A stretch of DNA of 64,000 bases from Bugulina stolonifera (taxonomy: Eukaryota; Bryozoa; Gymnolaemata; Cheilostomatida; Bugulidae), in assembly GCA_935421135.1 (NCBI GenBank), contig OW285197.1, positions 11,654,223-11,718,222 of the forward strand. The letters run 5' to 3'. Positions within the stretch are counted from its first letter, which is position 1. Each line of letters opens with the position of its first letter. Below, in pieces: positions 1-15,600 of the stretch. The notes under the pieces are model-generated. The model was not told the origin of the DNA. It saw only the letters and a program-made list of their open reading frames with translations, and did not search any database. The position numbers and the translations under genes were made by a program.

Positions 1-572
1 TTGGATAAAAATAAGATTTTAATCGGTGTTCGCCTCTTGCGATGTCGAACTTGCAATCTCGGAATTGGATCTTTTGTGCTCGTGCTCCACATTTTGAGCA
101 CCATGAGTGAGTCGAATTCTCACAGTTAGAGAGTGTCCACATTGCGCCTGTATTGTGTCGACAATATTATCTATATAATGTTAATATCTGGCCATTGTTT
201 GTGCAACGGGCTGTACCAGTCCGACTCTTCAAAAGTTTTTGTTGTTAATTTCGATGACTGATACATCGCCAATGTTTAGACAAAGATAGTGGAAGGTTTA
301 GAGCTGAAACCGTAAATCACCAACTAACACATATAGAGGGCGGAGCCTGTTTCAAGCGAAGCCGCCCCACTCAGCAATAAACCCAATAAATTCCAAGGCT
401 TCAGAATGTTTTCTATAGTGATACATTAGTTGGTTTATTCATTAATTCATTGTGAGATCAGATCAGAATGAGAGTGATTGATTGACAATGAGCAGTTCAG
501 TGTCATTGTGTGGGCTATTTTTGCAACTGTTGGCTGGTTTGACACTAGGTATAACTCTTATTTTCTTTACAA

Positions 573-694
573 ATGGATAAACTCTCTCTAAACTGCTGCT
601 TATTGTGGATGTTAGTTTTTATCAGCGTTAGTGTTGGACAATCATTATTGAATGAGGATATTAAGCATTTACAACATCGACGGTCAGCGGAGAG
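573..694 (+). CDS. Exon 1 of the C3-like gene: signal peptide
   Basis: The ATG at 573 opens 40 codons plus 2 nt. A hydrophobic core (CCLLWMLVFISVSVG) is followed by a small-residue cleavage context and then charged residues. I chose this start because it gives a textbook secretion signal and because the AG|GTGAGT donor at 694 joins in phase to the acceptor at 6803, completing an Arg codon. The next residues (LQHRRSAERRQQ) are basic. Intron 1, about 6.1 kb, is by far the longest of the gene. Confidence 0.75.
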
Positions 695-3600
695 GTGAGT
701 AGATGGAACACTCTGTGTCTAGAAATAAAGTAAAGCAAACAACTTTAAATAAGTCGTCACGGCATTGGTTTATTTATCATGGATAAAATAGATGACGACA
801 TCTCTTTGGACCGTTTTTCAGCACGACGCTGACAATATTATTCTATGAAGATATTCTGGTGAACTCAGTAAAATGAGATATGAAATGCAGCTTCAATTTA
901 TTCGAGTAGCAATACGTGCCCTGTTTTAAACAGCTTATGCGTGTAGCAAAATACATGCTGGCTATGTACAATTATTTTCATTTGCCCAAAAATCTTGAAT
1001 AATTTATATACATTACATATGGGCAGGAATATGCAGGTAGGTATATTGACAATCCAACATGTTGATTATAAAAACATTATAGATATTTACATATATTGGC
1101 AATAAAAAGAAGCATTTAATTACCATTTTAACATAAAATTCTGCAGGTATTGGATTTATATGTTTTCACTATTAAACCCTGGTTTATAATTACAACAGTT
1201 TTATAATTGATTTTTGATAACTATGTGTTCATTCTCAGATACAAGGTGCACTAAATAACCATAATCTGTGCACCTGTGGGCACCTGTGGTGCTAATCATC
1301 CCACCCTATTGTAAAGAACACCATTAATCCTCTTCATCAGGTATTGCCAAAATGTTGTATATTTATTCTCTCAACTTTTTTGCATAAATTGTAATATAAT
1401 TGCTTATAACAAAGAAAGGTATAATAATCCAACCTCAACAATTATATCAGGGCCAGCAGATGTGCCAACAGTTGTGTACTTGATATATATAATTTATTAT
1501 TCTATACTGTATAATTACATTATTTCTAATCTTGTAAAATCCGACAAAAGTATGAAAAACACAATTATTTCACACCATCTGCTACACCTTTTATATGTAT
1601 TTATCATACACATGTGTAATGTTGTACAGAATTAATGCTTTCAATAATTGCCACATCAATTTGCAATACCACAAAGAAAGTGCTAAAACCACTTGTACAT
1701 AATAATGAGGTATTAATTGAAGACAACCTGTTACCCTTGCACACTTAAAGGATATAAAGGATTCCTTGGAATTATCTCAAGTGTTGCATAATTGTTTCAT
1801 AAACTGCAAATTTACTATGTAGACATCAAAGCAGCATTAGAATATCTACGCCTAATATAATTTTTGTTGATTTGTATTAGATTTGCTTGCCACTAAACTG
1901 TTTTACTATAGGAAGTAAAGAACCAAAGCTGTATACCTACTGTTTGTAAAATACAGCTTAGGTGTCATGGAAGATATAATGTGCTAATTTGGTTTTGATA
2001 AGATGAGAATCGGCCATACACTTTGCGTAAACACATACATGTAGCTACCAGTTTTATTTCTTTGTAAGTCAACTCCCTGACGCAACATGTTATACACGCA
2101 ATAAGTAGATCTAAGTTTGCAAGCACATGGTCCAGCCTGTCATCTAGGCATTCAGTTAGCAAGTGCTTTAGGCTACAAGCATTACTACTAATCTATATCA
2201 TGATGTGCAGATATCAGTAAAAGGCTTGAAAATACTCATGCACTTTCCTCCGTCCTATCGATTTATGCTTGCAAGCCATCTAAGCTAGACTAGAGAGAAG
2301 TTAATACCATAATTGGTCCACTGTCGAAGATTGTTGACCCTCGTGTTGATGCTAATGTTTAGAAATTATTTATGGATTTCCTGAGATGCTTTCAATGCGT
2401 TTTTGAATATTTAACAATTCGTCTTCTAGACCCTTGAGAATGTTAAAATGTCACTCATGCACAGTATATGTGTGGCTGTACTCTGAATACCGTCTAGTGT
2501 GACTCTAATCGAAATGTACAGAGAAACAGAAAAGTCAAGCGTGTGACGTTTCTTTATTTCCTAAAAATATTTTATCATAACTATTTTCAATCTCATAATT
2601 TAATTTTAAATTTGCAATTAGCTCAGTCATAACATGGCTAATCAGAGTTTGTTATAATGACCATAGAAGAAACATTTAGGTGTACATTGTTAGACCATGT
2701 ATAGCTCAATTTTGGTTGTGAAAAGAGAAACCCGGGTTAAATTCCACCCTCCCCCCTCACTACAACAAAGAACGCAAGGCTTCATACCTGTGTCTATGTG
2801 GGAACGCTGCACAGGCCACATTAAATTAGTTTTGTGAAAAGTCTTTTGTTATACTAAAATTTGCACTTGACTTATTATTAAAAATTCATGCAAGAATTTC
2901 ATAATCATATTCATATAACTATCAGTGCTTTAATTTCTCGCAAGGCTGGCCCTACTTCTTCACTTAGATATGGTTATGCAATGTGTCAGCTTGCCAAAAT
3001 TTCTATCCCATAAACAGCCCTCATATAAAAGTACAACATGTAGATGAATAAGTTAAAAATAAAAGTTTACATAATTATAGTATAAGTGCATCGCCCTTCT
3101 GATAACTCGCCTCTAAAAGTAATATGAAAGAAAGCATGCATTGTAAATTATAATAAATAATAGTATTCACATTGCAACAACCAATATAATTATTATTAAC
3201 ATTTCATTCAGAATCTTGTAAGCATATAATTACAAATTGCAGACGCTGGAGTACAATGATTTTTTGTAGGTAGGAACGTCATATCGAGGGCATAACTTCG
3301 AAATACAACTTAGTTACAGTTTCAAGAGCTTTGCACCGTTTTTTAAATAATAGCATGTAAACTAGATTAAAATATACGACAAATGGGCACTCAATCAGCT
3401 ACTTATGCATCCTGCTTCACTGAATTAACAAAAAACTAAAATTATCAATTCCTAAATTCCTATGCGCAGACACTACAATTCAATGTTCCAATACTAACAC
3501 GTGTTTAATGTGCTACTATATTATAGTGTAGTGTTTACTTGGCTATTATTAGTATAGACAACATATGATATTACATTTGATGAAAAATATTTTTAGATGT

Positions 3601-6600
3601 TGGCATCAAAATATTGTCTTGTCTCTAGGAATTTGTATTCATAGTCGAAGTTGACAATTTTTCTCTTTGTATTTTATTTGAATCAACTCTTCTATCTTGA
3701 ATTACAAAAAAAGCTAGATACATACGTATGTCTACACTAAACAGGTTATAATATGAATTAAAGCTAGCCAAAACATATTGACAGTTTGGATTTTTGCTTT
3801 GACAAGCTGTCAGAACGGAATAGTGAACACTATGTGTAGTAAAGTACTGATACAACATCCATGGTACAGTATAACTTTCACTAACTAGTAGGTTAGTACA
3901 AGTTGACTAGGTTGAAGAAATAAAAAATAAATATGTAACAAAAACATGCCGTAAAAGAATAAAAACAGCTCGTTTTTTGATGTTTTTCTCATTTTCAAAA
4001 TCACCCTGCATGAATTAATCCGAATTTTTTTTCTGTCAAATGAATCTGAATGTTTTAACTCTGTGATCTTAACTCAAACTCACAGTAAGTTCTATTTTTA
4101 GTTAAGGTTGAAAAAAATACTAAAGATGATCAGCCTTGTTGTCATTACTCCATAGCGTGGGTCAACCAGTAAGGCCCACCTAGTTGACCACTGTCTACTA
4201 CCAGTGTTTGACACTATTGGTGAATCCTACAATTGTGCCAAAGTTCACTTTCCAATAACATGACAAGTGATTGTTCATTGACACATCTTTGTTCAGATCT
4301 GTAAAGTCACAGGAGGAAAACATCTCGGCTCTAAACAGACATGAATAATATTCGTTTTAATACACATCAGTTGATATTCAAAGTTCTATGTGATCCACAA
4401 ATTGGAATAAAGTTATTATTTCCTTGCAGCAAAGTAATTATTTGTATTAGCTGACCATTATGTGGGTAAATAGACAAACCTACAAGTTTTTTCTTCTGGC
4501 TAGAGCTCTGGGATTCCAGTCACAGTATGTGGCTGAGAAAGGGAAGGAGAGAAAATAGAAAAATCGAGGAATCACATTAAAACTTATAATTCACAACATT
4601 TCCCAACAATGAAGGTTCAATGATGAATTGTCGCAGATAAATATGTGGATATGTGTTTGGCTTGCATAAAGAAAAATAATAACAGGCTTGCTTGCCCATA
4701 TTTATTTGTTGTTTAATCATTTCAAGCATATTTTCTCTGTGATTAGCTTAACACTATTGCCAAAATCCAGAATAGGACCTAAAAGGTGATTTCACTATTT
4801 TGCTAACCTACATGGTTATTTAGACTGTAGCTACTGTCTGCTCAGAAAGCTTAAGAATATACAAGTAGTTTTAAGTAGCCACTTAGTAACACCTCCTATC
4901 AAGTGTCATATTTCTGTTTACACAAACAGGTTCTCTTTCTTTATATTGATGTTGGAGACACTAGGAGAGTATTCAAGCACCTTACAAAACCTGTCACTCA
5001 TAATTATCTTATATGCAAGTATAAATTCAACTGTATACTATTATAATTATTGTTTAGCATGTAGTATAAGCAGTGCATAGGATATTTTGACTCTCTTTCT
5101 CAGCTGTCTAAATATCTTCTTTAATCTCCTGGTATTTACTCCTTGTATCAGGTCATGGTAAAAGATGGGAAATGTTGCAACAAGTAAATGTTTTGATTAA
5201 CACACCTTCCTTCACCCTTCATACCTGTATTACTAGACATTCTTAATCCACAATAGATTGTCCATCTTTGGATGGTGTAATCTCTGGAGGGTATGGTAGC
5301 AGTATTGTACTAACAGCCACTAGAGAATGCCATTTGTTCACCAGTAACTACCATAGTCACATGACCATCGGTCACTTCAAAAGGTCATGTGGTCATCAGA
5401 AACAGATGTAGGTCATAGGCTAAGATACTGCATACTTATAGCATTTTTGCGTGTAGCGTAACCTACATTATGTGCATAATCTGGTCTCATTTTCCTAAAT
5501 TATGCTTTGTTGAAAGTGTAGTAAGTAACACCTAAAGTTGGTTTGGCCAGAGAACCGGTTTCTGGGGGTAGAAGGAAAGGTTCAGGCTTCTGACACCAGA
5601 GACAACGAGTGCATTGAGCTACACCCTCAAACCCGACGCTTGGTGCAAGTCAATACTAACTCAATTACTCTCAGTAAAACGTACTGTACTACGTACCGTG
5701 ATTCAGTTATACACTGGCTGATAAAGTGACTAAACTTGTCAAATCGCAAGTCAAACAGGAATGTCAACGTGTGAAGTTAGATTTTTTTATTTGCATAATC
5801 CGAGTCATTTGAGGCCAAACTATTTGCATATTATGATTTTATATCAAAATGTATTTATTGACTATACTGTTGCATCACAACTGCACATTGTAATGTCCTT
5901 GTAGTTGGATTGTGTGAACATTGAACACCACTGTACTCAGGGTTTCGAACAGCTTTGTGACTGGAATAACAAATTAACGCAAAAATTACTATTACTAGAT
6001 ATATATTTTTTTGTATTTTATTAGCACATGTATTTAGATTAGGAAAGTTGGTGGAAATAAGCTTTGCAGCATCAGAGCAGTAAATTGGTTAAAGCAGTTT
6101 GTGCGTAGGCCAATTTTTGTGGGAACTAATTTATGTGTAGGCCAATTCAAGCATATACCAATTTGTGTTTAGGTCAATTTATGTGTAGGCCAATTTAAGT
6201 GTAATTGCTGGACTAACAGGAAGTGAATGGCCAGAGTACCCATAATTCCTCTCAACAGATGTTAATGTGGTCAAATTTCAATCAATCCAGGGTAGCCAAA
6301 ATGGCTTCTAAATATGTGTGGATTAGTTACATGTACATGAATAGTAAACACAAGCACTTGTCCCCCATAGTCACGTGCAAAAACTGACATGACAATTCAG
6401 TGCCTATCTAACTTGCTCAGAATAGATAGATCATACTAGGATGCATCTCTAGGAGCTGAGCCCAGACACAGCTATTTTTTGCAATGAAGCTATGTATGTA
6501 ATTTGGAGTCAATGAACTAGGTGTTTACTAGTACTAGTAGCACTAGTGTATCATAACATAACTTTTTGCACTAGTAGCACTTTCTAAAACATTGTGTGGC

Positions 6601-9600
6601 CAGTAGTACTTCTCTTGCTTAACGCAGTCAAACAGTTTTCATTGCATTACACGATGTCGTAAAGATGGAGTGAACATGACCTGACCCTATAACCCTCAGG
6701 ATTTAATATCATCACGTTAACCGCTACACCGTTAAGACGCCATTTTCAAGTATATTTACCTATCTGTTTCAGTTTAATCATATGTTACTGTCTTTCTTGC
6801 AGGCGGCAGCAGTTTAGTACAGAGCCACTAGTGAGAGTTATCTCCTCCGCTTATATTATATATGGAATACAGAATACAGTATTACTACAAGTTAGCACTG
6901 ATATACTAAATGCAACAAGCAGGATAACTCCTGCAAATTGGAGTTGCCTCTCCCTACATGAGAAATATCACAATCGACTGAGGAGAGGTATGTGATGCTG
7001 TTAATTTAATCTGAGAGACAGCTCTATGAATTCTGTTGGCCGTCTACTAACCGTAAAACCAATGGTTATACACCTACTCCTAGTTTGGGTATAAAAGTGC
7101 AAAATCGTTGTTTATGTTGTAAACCTACATGTAGTAGAATTCCAGTAAGTGCCTATGTTCCTATTTTGCCAACACTGCGATGTTACACATGTTTATCATG
7201 TCTTGTGGCCTAAAAATTTGATTGACACTATTTTTGACAAATGGTTATCTGTAAAATCATAACTTATGTATAAATTAGTTTTGGTTTTCCTCTATGCTAT
7301 AAGTAACGTTTTAACCTTTTATTCAGCTATGTACCCCTAACCAAGGCCATTGCATTCTTGAATTACTTCATAATATTATACTTCTGTGACTAGTTTTTTC
7401 ATCCTTCCCAACATGTCTGTCAAATTCCTAAATTCTGTGGGAGAAGAATATTTGCAATGTCATTCCATCCGCGCTCATACCGAGATGCGAGTATGCCAGT
7501 GTATTTATAGTGTATACATGTAATAGTGTAGCCCTGTACACCGACGACTAGCTCTAAAATAGTTATTGGTTACCTCATTTCCTCTTTTAATATTGCTACT
7601 ATACCAACCTTGCAAAGACGGATATATAGGTGTACTTTCCTCCTCCTTTTAGCTACCATTTTCATTTTCCGTAAATTCCATTCAGGTCGTTCTGTAGAGC
7701 TACCTGCAATTAGTTGGCTAACAACATCACGAGCGTAGCGTAGTCCCACCATGAAAGTATTATCATATTATATCAGTAGAAGTATCTGTTGCAATGTGGA
7801 GATAATTCCCATCTAAAGACTCGCACTAATGTTTATTTTTCAGGTCAACATAACTTTATCTCCTTCACAATATGGCCGTCTGAAGAATTAAAGATGGTGC
7901 AAAAACTTAATTTCTATCTAGTCAAAAACAACTCAATATTATATAAACATACTCTAGAAGTAAAATATCCATCAATACACCTCTGGAGCAGCCAGCTACA
8001 CTATACCAAACAAGATATATGTAAGTTATTCAAATTTTCAAAGGCGATGGGTAATTTGCATTTCTTGTGGCTGTGAAAATTAATTTCAGGTTCTGCACTA
8101 ACAGATTTTGCTTCTATCAAGAACTCAACTGCATTCCAAGTTGGGTGACTTAGATTTTAAAACACTGTCTCACCACATACCACTTCATGCAACAGCTAAG
8201 TAATTGCTGTGAGGTGCAGCAACATGTGTAACATATGCATTGTTGTGGTACTTACTGTTACAAATGTTACTGTACATGTGTAAACAACTTATAATTTGCA
8301 ACCTAATGTACATGTATGATAACTAGTACCACATGCACTGTACTTTATATCAAAAATAACCAATTTCTAAGAAATTTGCTCTGAACACCTGCTATAGACA
8401 GTAAAGATATTCTGGTTGATTATTTTGCAGTAAGAATATGGGCTTATTCACATAGTCCCACTACATTACCTGTTCCAGGGATGGAGCTAATGCTAACTTT
8501 AAAGGTGAGTGACCTGTAGTACAGTTAATAGTACAAGCTTTATTTTAAGTACAAAAATCTTTACAGTCTTTGGGAGCAATTTACTCGTAATAGCTGCAGA
8601 TTAAATTTGAAGAAAAAGTGTAAGTTTTAATTTCGTGAAACAGTTACAGGCATGAGACTCAATCTGTACATAATATATGGATATATAAACATACAGTGGT
8701 AGGTTGTGTTGTGATTCAAACTGAACATGTTACACCTTCACACTAACTAAACATGACTCCTACCAAAGCTTTACTAATTGTTATTGTTTGACATCCCATT
8801 TGTCAGCTATTTGTTTGCACAGCAGCCTAATGTTATTTCTGTAGGACTTTATAAACTAGAAAAATCAATAGTTAATCTCTAATTAACAAGCCATTAGTGG
8901 TAAATAGACAATGTAGCACTCTCAACTCTTAACGGTTAGTATGATATATAACTTATGTCCAAGCTAAAGATAGCAATTATAAATATTACTCTATTTATAG
9001 TAAGGTTTTTGGCTATTGTAAGACACCCACAGTTTCCTTTTTATAATATCAACAAAAGTGAATCAACTCAGTAAGACGTTGGGTGGTTTCCAATTTATTA
9101 CTAATTTGTCCAACACCTGTACGTATGATGCAATGAAAATGGTAATCACTTGCTTATTTACTTAACTGAGTATCACATGGAATTATATTAATAATTTAAT
9201 ATCATTAACTCAGTATGACCTGTGATATTATACCAGCAGTTTCTTTGTACATTGTGATGATTTTAAGTTGAATTCTGTCTAAACGATAAATTAATTACAC
9301 ACAAGAATTTCCTGGTCAACTTCAGAGGTAACTAATGACTAATGAAGAATGATTCTTTATTTGCAGTGAATTTTCAAAAAATATGAATTATTTTATGCAA
9401 TTACATGTATCTGGATTTATTTTGATATAGTTACATATCGCAGCCTATGGCTAGATAATACACAGTTAAAACACACGCTAGTACGAGTACGAGTAGTCTA
9501 ATACATGGTGGGTCAACATCTGAAGCAATAAGTTTTGCCATTTATACACCTCTGGTTCCATCATACCAGGATTTAGCTACAAATAACCTATGCTCTTATA

Positions 9601-12600
9601 ACTAGCCTATAGTGAGATTAATTCCAAGAACTTCAGCTAACACGTACAATATAACACGCCTGATGCCAATTGATGCCAGTAATTGCGTCCATATTGAAAA
9701 TTTTAATTATAAATCGAGGCCCAAGTCCCTATACCAATGTATCTATTAATTATTAGTATAATTGCTCTTCCATTTTGTATGAATGTTGCGTAAGTATAAA
9801 CATCAACCTAAAAGGTTTCCTGTTTGAATGAAACAAGTTGAGGATGTAAAACAATTTAAAACTTTTGAACTTAATAATTAATATTACTGCATCGAGGCCG
9901 GAGATTGTTAGTAGAAGTCTGGGAAGATTATATTTAGCCTAAGCTCTACAGTTTTGAAAGGCAATGAGCCTTAGGCAAGGTTATAGCTTCCACTTTTATT
10001 ACCACCTGTGAAACTAGAACTTGGGCATGAATTGTGATGACTAGCAAAGCTTTTCCTGTTGACTACTCAAACTTATTAAAGGAAATGTACGCCAAAACCA
10101 ATAATACCTGTCTACGCTGTTATTATTATGCATCACAGCCACCCACTAAAATATCTTCATAATGCAGATAGAAATGGAAAATCGTGCTCGTATTAGCTCA
10201 GTTCTGAGAACCCTGCTCAGATATTTGCTAAAATATACCTGGAGAATGTTAATTTATTCATATATTCCATAATATTTCTGTCTCACTATGAATTTCGTGA
10301 GAGTAAGTTGTATTTTGGGTATTTACCAAAAATGTATTCTCAACTTATTTTGCTATATTTAGGAAATGAGTCGTGGTAGATTCATGACTCATACAGACAG
10401 CTGCGATTAGTGTAAACAGCATTAATTTAGGATAATTATGTAAATTCTGGGCATAAATCTCAGGTTTTTGGTTTAAATCTACTGCTGTTGTACTCAAATT
10501 TTACAAAAAGAATTTCTCTCTTTTACCACATTGAAAAAATTATTCAACTCTTCATCCTTTCATAACAAAATATGTATAGACGGTAATAATATTATTATAG
10601 TAACTATAATGTATGCCAGTATGTTACACGTAATGCATGCGGGTACATTACATGTTTGTGTAATGCATGCCAGTATGTTACAGTACATGTTTTTTAGCAT
10701 TCAGATACTAGTTTAGATTTGTCTGCTCTTGCAATGACCATCACTTTCTAAGTGTCTAGTCTTATATAAGATTGATCAAAAGTTGAAGACTAAATACACA
10801 CGGCTGTTGTAGCTAAACAACATCTATATAATATCAGTGGAAAGAGAACTGAGTGGATGGGGGGGGGGGGGGGGTTATTTCACGTCAATACAGATGCAGT
10901 CCTATATTAGGCTACATTGATCGAGTTTTTACACTTCGCTAATTTCGATTACTCAGTTTCTTCGTAATAAAGGTGATTTGTAGTTTTATCCAGTCAAAAT
11001 GTTTCCAATTCTTCAGGTAGGCCTATTAAGAAACGGCAACCAAACAAAACTTAGCCGTTGTAAATTATGACCTTGTTCAAAGGTCAATGTTAGACTTGGT
11101 GCTTCTTTGTCAATATTATTCGCGTGATTAGGGGCATCAAAACTCAACTCATGACTGGGCCATTAGTCTCACTGCACTCAGTCTTTTACCTTTTCCAGAA
11201 AGTAGACGCATCTTCTCCGAAGTTGGTAGCAGAATATAACGTTACTACCTCAGCATCTGGACTGACACAGTTAGAGCAGGTGCTTGGAAACATGGAGGAA
11301 GGAGAGTACAGGATGACAGCACGTCATCGCCACCAGGTTAGTTTGATGATGGCATTAATGGTTCTCACAGCACTTATCTGGTCCACATATAAATACTACT
11401 TATGTAACAACGAGCTTATAATTATCATGATTTCTCACCATTTCTCACCGTTTCTAACCGTTTCTCACTGCTACAGTTTGAATTCTTTAAGTTATAACTT
11501 ATAATACTATTATTAATTTTTGAGTTACAATGTTGGCTGACTATTTCTGAACATCGTTTTCATATAAAATCAGAATTTACTAAAGTATTGCTTACCATAT
11601 AACTAATTAAAACACTTGTGCCTTCTGCTAATCACCCATTGACAGTTTGAACATATATTCTCAACTTTTATTAGAATGAACCAAGATTGGCTTTGACAAA
11701 TTACTTCTGAATGAAAGATTGATTTTAAAGTAAACACTATCAACAACCTGCATCAATTGTCAGTACGCTGCATCTACTACCAATCACCTTGCATTGAGTG
11801 CCAGTAATTCACATGTATGTCAATTTGACAGTTTATAGAATAATGTATTTTGAGCTTTTTGTCTTTAAAATTTGTGGAATTTTGGTGAAGATGAATTCTG
11901 TTTTAATTAGTACATTTGTTTAAGAGGCCAATTAATGTAGTTTGGGTGAAAAACAAATTAGAAAATTATGCAATGTACTCAGACGCGACTTCACGCAGCA
12001 CGCAACAGCCTGCCAAATGAGCCATAGCACAGCAATGTAAAACAGCTCTTATACCTTTAGTTATATATAATAATAATAATATTATGGTGCCATACCTATT
12101 ATGTCATTCAGTGATAAGCCCATTCTCTTCCTAGTTGTAATTTCCAAATTTTCAAAATTCGAACTGCCAAGTCTTTTTTTGTGCTTTCATGCTAATTTTA
12201 GCATTTTTTTACTATAACAACTATATTCAATATACGGTCACATTGTTCATTATACACTCCAATTGATGTAACATATTGCTAATAGCAAATTTGAATTTCA
12301 TCAGCTGCATTCATTATCTATGCTCTATATCTAAGGTTTGAGCTATAGTAGCAAGTACATGTATATCTACAGCGGTCTAGTGGTGTGACATTATAAAATT
12401 CTATAATTATTTTATTTTACGTTTTTCTATGGATAGACCTCATAGTCCGGAGATGTCTGTGTGAAAATGTGTTCATTCCATGTTGTGTCCCAATATAGCC
12501 AAGAGCTCTAAACCTATGCTGTCATTTAATATCGCATACCCTTTCATTTTGTACTTTTACTAGTAAGTAGATTGTTTACATTAGCGATGTCAAAGCAATA

Positions 12601-15600
12601 GCTTTATAGTATGACTATTTCATTATACAATTAATTTGATAATGTCACAAAGATAGAATATCTCATGGTATTTGATTATTATGGCCTTTGCTCCATATAA
12701 TCTTCCTTATTTTTAGCCTTAGGACACAGTATACAAATTGGATTCCTTTCAGTAAAAGTATAAAGTTCTGACAGACGTCAAAATTTATAAAAGTTAAATA
12801 GGGCCTAATGAAGATGAAATGTTTAAGGAAATAATATAGTATATTATCATGTTTGTCTCCGATAATCCAGTACAATATTTCTCTAAATGTTTTAGGTGAC
12901 CGATGCTGTCACGTCTCCTTTATTTATTCATAATGCAGGTGAGTCTGTTATCCCATAATGATAATAAGGGCATTTGCTATTAGGAATTGTCCTCTCTTTG
13001 TGTGCCACTAGTCCAAGTATATGCCGTGCATGTTCGACTAGGTTAGTTGTAGCAAGAAACTACAAATAAATGTTTCGTCAATAGACGGACACTTCATAAC
13101 AATTTGAAGATTGAGGTTCAACGTTATCCAATTGTAGGTTCACCAAATATACAGTCATCTATGATTGGTTCGTGCATTCGCCTCTTTATGGTGTCATGCG
13201 AATATACTAACTCTAATGTTTGGAATTATGTACATGTAGTAGGGAACCTCTAAATACTGTTTACTAATTCAAAATCGTATTTCTTCGAACAATCGATTTG
13301 TTGTCTCAAAAACGCAGACACTGACATCCATATTGTTTTTTGCAGCTGCCACTCGAAGACATCTAAACATAGACGTCACGACAACTGGATATCATAGACA
13401 TACTAAACTTATGACGATTAGGGTGCATGTAAGGTTGGTGATCCTTTCTATGATTTGTCTAATAATTACGGGTCAAAGAATTGCGGGCTAAGTACTGATA
13501 TGCTTGCTCTCTGTCTGTATCCATGGTCAGCTCATGTTTGTTTAAATCTCGCATGAGCTTGGAGAGTAGCTATGTGCGAGTTACACTGAAGTGCAATAGT
13601 CTTGAACAGGGTATCCTAAAATATGTGATTATTTCATTGAGAGATTTTTATTTCACTTAATTGCTAGTTATTGTAAGAGGAATTAGTTTGTGTTGAGAAA
13701 TTAATCTCAAAATGTTGATAAATTTCGTTAGAAAATTGTGAAACGTCTGTGGCACATGTAAGATTAATAGTATTTCATCCTGAAACAAAAGTGGTTATCT
13801 GTAACTTTCTCTTATGTCTGTGTCAATTGTTTAGACATGTGCTATCAGTGTTTGATATGGTTTGAATCCGAAATCATAACAAACTTACCAATGTTATCTT
13901 GCAGACGTCCTGGACTGATTGAAGTCGAAGGAAAAGTAAAGCTGACATACTGCCAACAGTCATCGGCACACTGCAAGCATACAAAGGTCAGATATGGTTG
14001 TAGCACAAGTAGAAGTTGTGGTTATACTAGTAGTATAGTAATAGTCACAGTGGCAGCAATAGTACTAGTAGTACTAGTAGTAGTAGTAGTGTTGAACTAC
14101 TACTGCTACTAACAGGACAGTTATTGGATTGGAGATAGTGGTAGACTTAGAGACGTGACCCTATGAAAGGCTGTTTGGGCCAGGTGATATGCCGTTCAGG
14201 CCAGGTGATGTGCCGTTCAGGCTTTTGACTGCGAACTCGTAAAATCTCTGTACAGCTCATCACTTGGTCCAAACGATCTCTCACTAATTCCTAGTACATA
14301 TTGAGGTATAATACTAGTACAATATGTTGCAGTAGTACTAGTACTAGTGGTATTGGTGATAACTGTGCCTGTGTAATAGGGGTAGAAATATGTGTGAAAG
14401 AGGAGATAATTTCTATTTACATGTATAATGGCTATTTTCACATACTGATTGTATCTTAGCGTGTTATTCATGTAACTCATGGCTTTACATACAGCTCGAT
14501 CTAGTAAGGGGAAACTGCTTCATTCTAGCAGCCATTGACCACCAGTTGACCGACACTGTCCACTCACTCAACATATCTGCTACTGTTATAGGTACGTCAT
14601 AAACTTTAATACAATGAGTCCGGTCTAAATGCTTACAGTTGTTAGCTTCACTACGATTGGTCATTGAATGCTACCCTCTTTTTTTCACTGTCAAGTGAAG
14701 GAATGATAACCCCAACTACATTTTTCTGGTGCCCATTGATTGTCTCTGAAAAGTAAATTTTCAGTACAGTGACCTTTTTCTCCAATGCCAGCCAATGACA
14801 GACCACCTTGCCAATATGGATGGCAATATTTGGCAACCACTCATACTTAAAGTACTACTGAAATCATGCCTTTTCATGTAGCAATTATGCTATATAGGTT
14901 ATTATTTTTCAATATATGCAACAAAAATTCATATAACATAATCAGTTTGTCTGTTTTCTGCAAATGGAAAACACTGCAAGCCCTCATTCTGCCATATTGA
15001 ATTACAAAGGATGTAAACTTTGTTTACTCTGTAACTGTGGAAACAAAATGGAAGTTGTTACATAACAAAGCCTAGCCAATTAAATTAGTGTGGTTAATTT
15101 AGCTGAAATTCCAGCATAGGTAATGGGTGGGAATTAATGCCAGCAGTACCCAATGCCTCCATGTAATCTGCTATTCCAAGTCTAGGCTTCAAACAGAAAC
15201 TTGGATCTAGTTAATCACTGTGTATTTGGTAAAATTTTGCTTGTTACAACAGAGTACCTCAGTTCTGCCATGTTTTCTTGTTTTATGTGCATTTGCTTAC
15301 TACAGCATGTGGCCCCAAATGATGTATGCCACACTTACACCACTCTCAGTTGGCTTGAATAACTGTTGCATTACTTCCTATCTCTCCATTGAAATATTTA
15401 TTTGTATTAGAGTGCAGTACATTTTAATGTACAGTAATACAATGCATTCACGTTGTAATACATGTACATGTACATGCTGATTAGACCATAACGCAGTATA
15501 ATGTTATTATATACATGTAGTTATACTATATCTACAATGTATATGCTGTGTTTATAATTCAATGTAATATAACATATTATAGTCTATCTAGTATATACTA

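Larger units (their letters stand above)
695..6802 (+). other. Intron 1 of the C3-like gene: no coding content recognised
   Basis: This 6.1-kb intron is AT-rich with no convincing exon on either strand. It contains a possible tRNA-derived fragment near 2698-2756, a tRNA-like SINE head on the minus strand at 6660-6735, and a degenerate tandem run built on GTGTAGGCCAATTT at about 6113-6195. Short CTAGTACTAGT-type runs lie at about 6525-6560. A segment richer in GC at 5530-5650 is open in one frame for 63 codons but has no usable splice context and no recognised homology. Confidence 0.5.

Noticed and set aside
19..130. A minus-strand open frame ending at 19 with polar, Ser/Glu-rich residues, possibly the tail of a neighbouring gene.
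   Set aside because: Only about 36 codons with no recognisable domain and an uncertain acceptor; it may be chance.
10859..10874. Run of about 16 G, and a C run at 34386-34407.
   Set aside because: Simple homopolymers, one intronic and one inside a decayed MITE; G-quadruplex potential alone is weak evidence of function.
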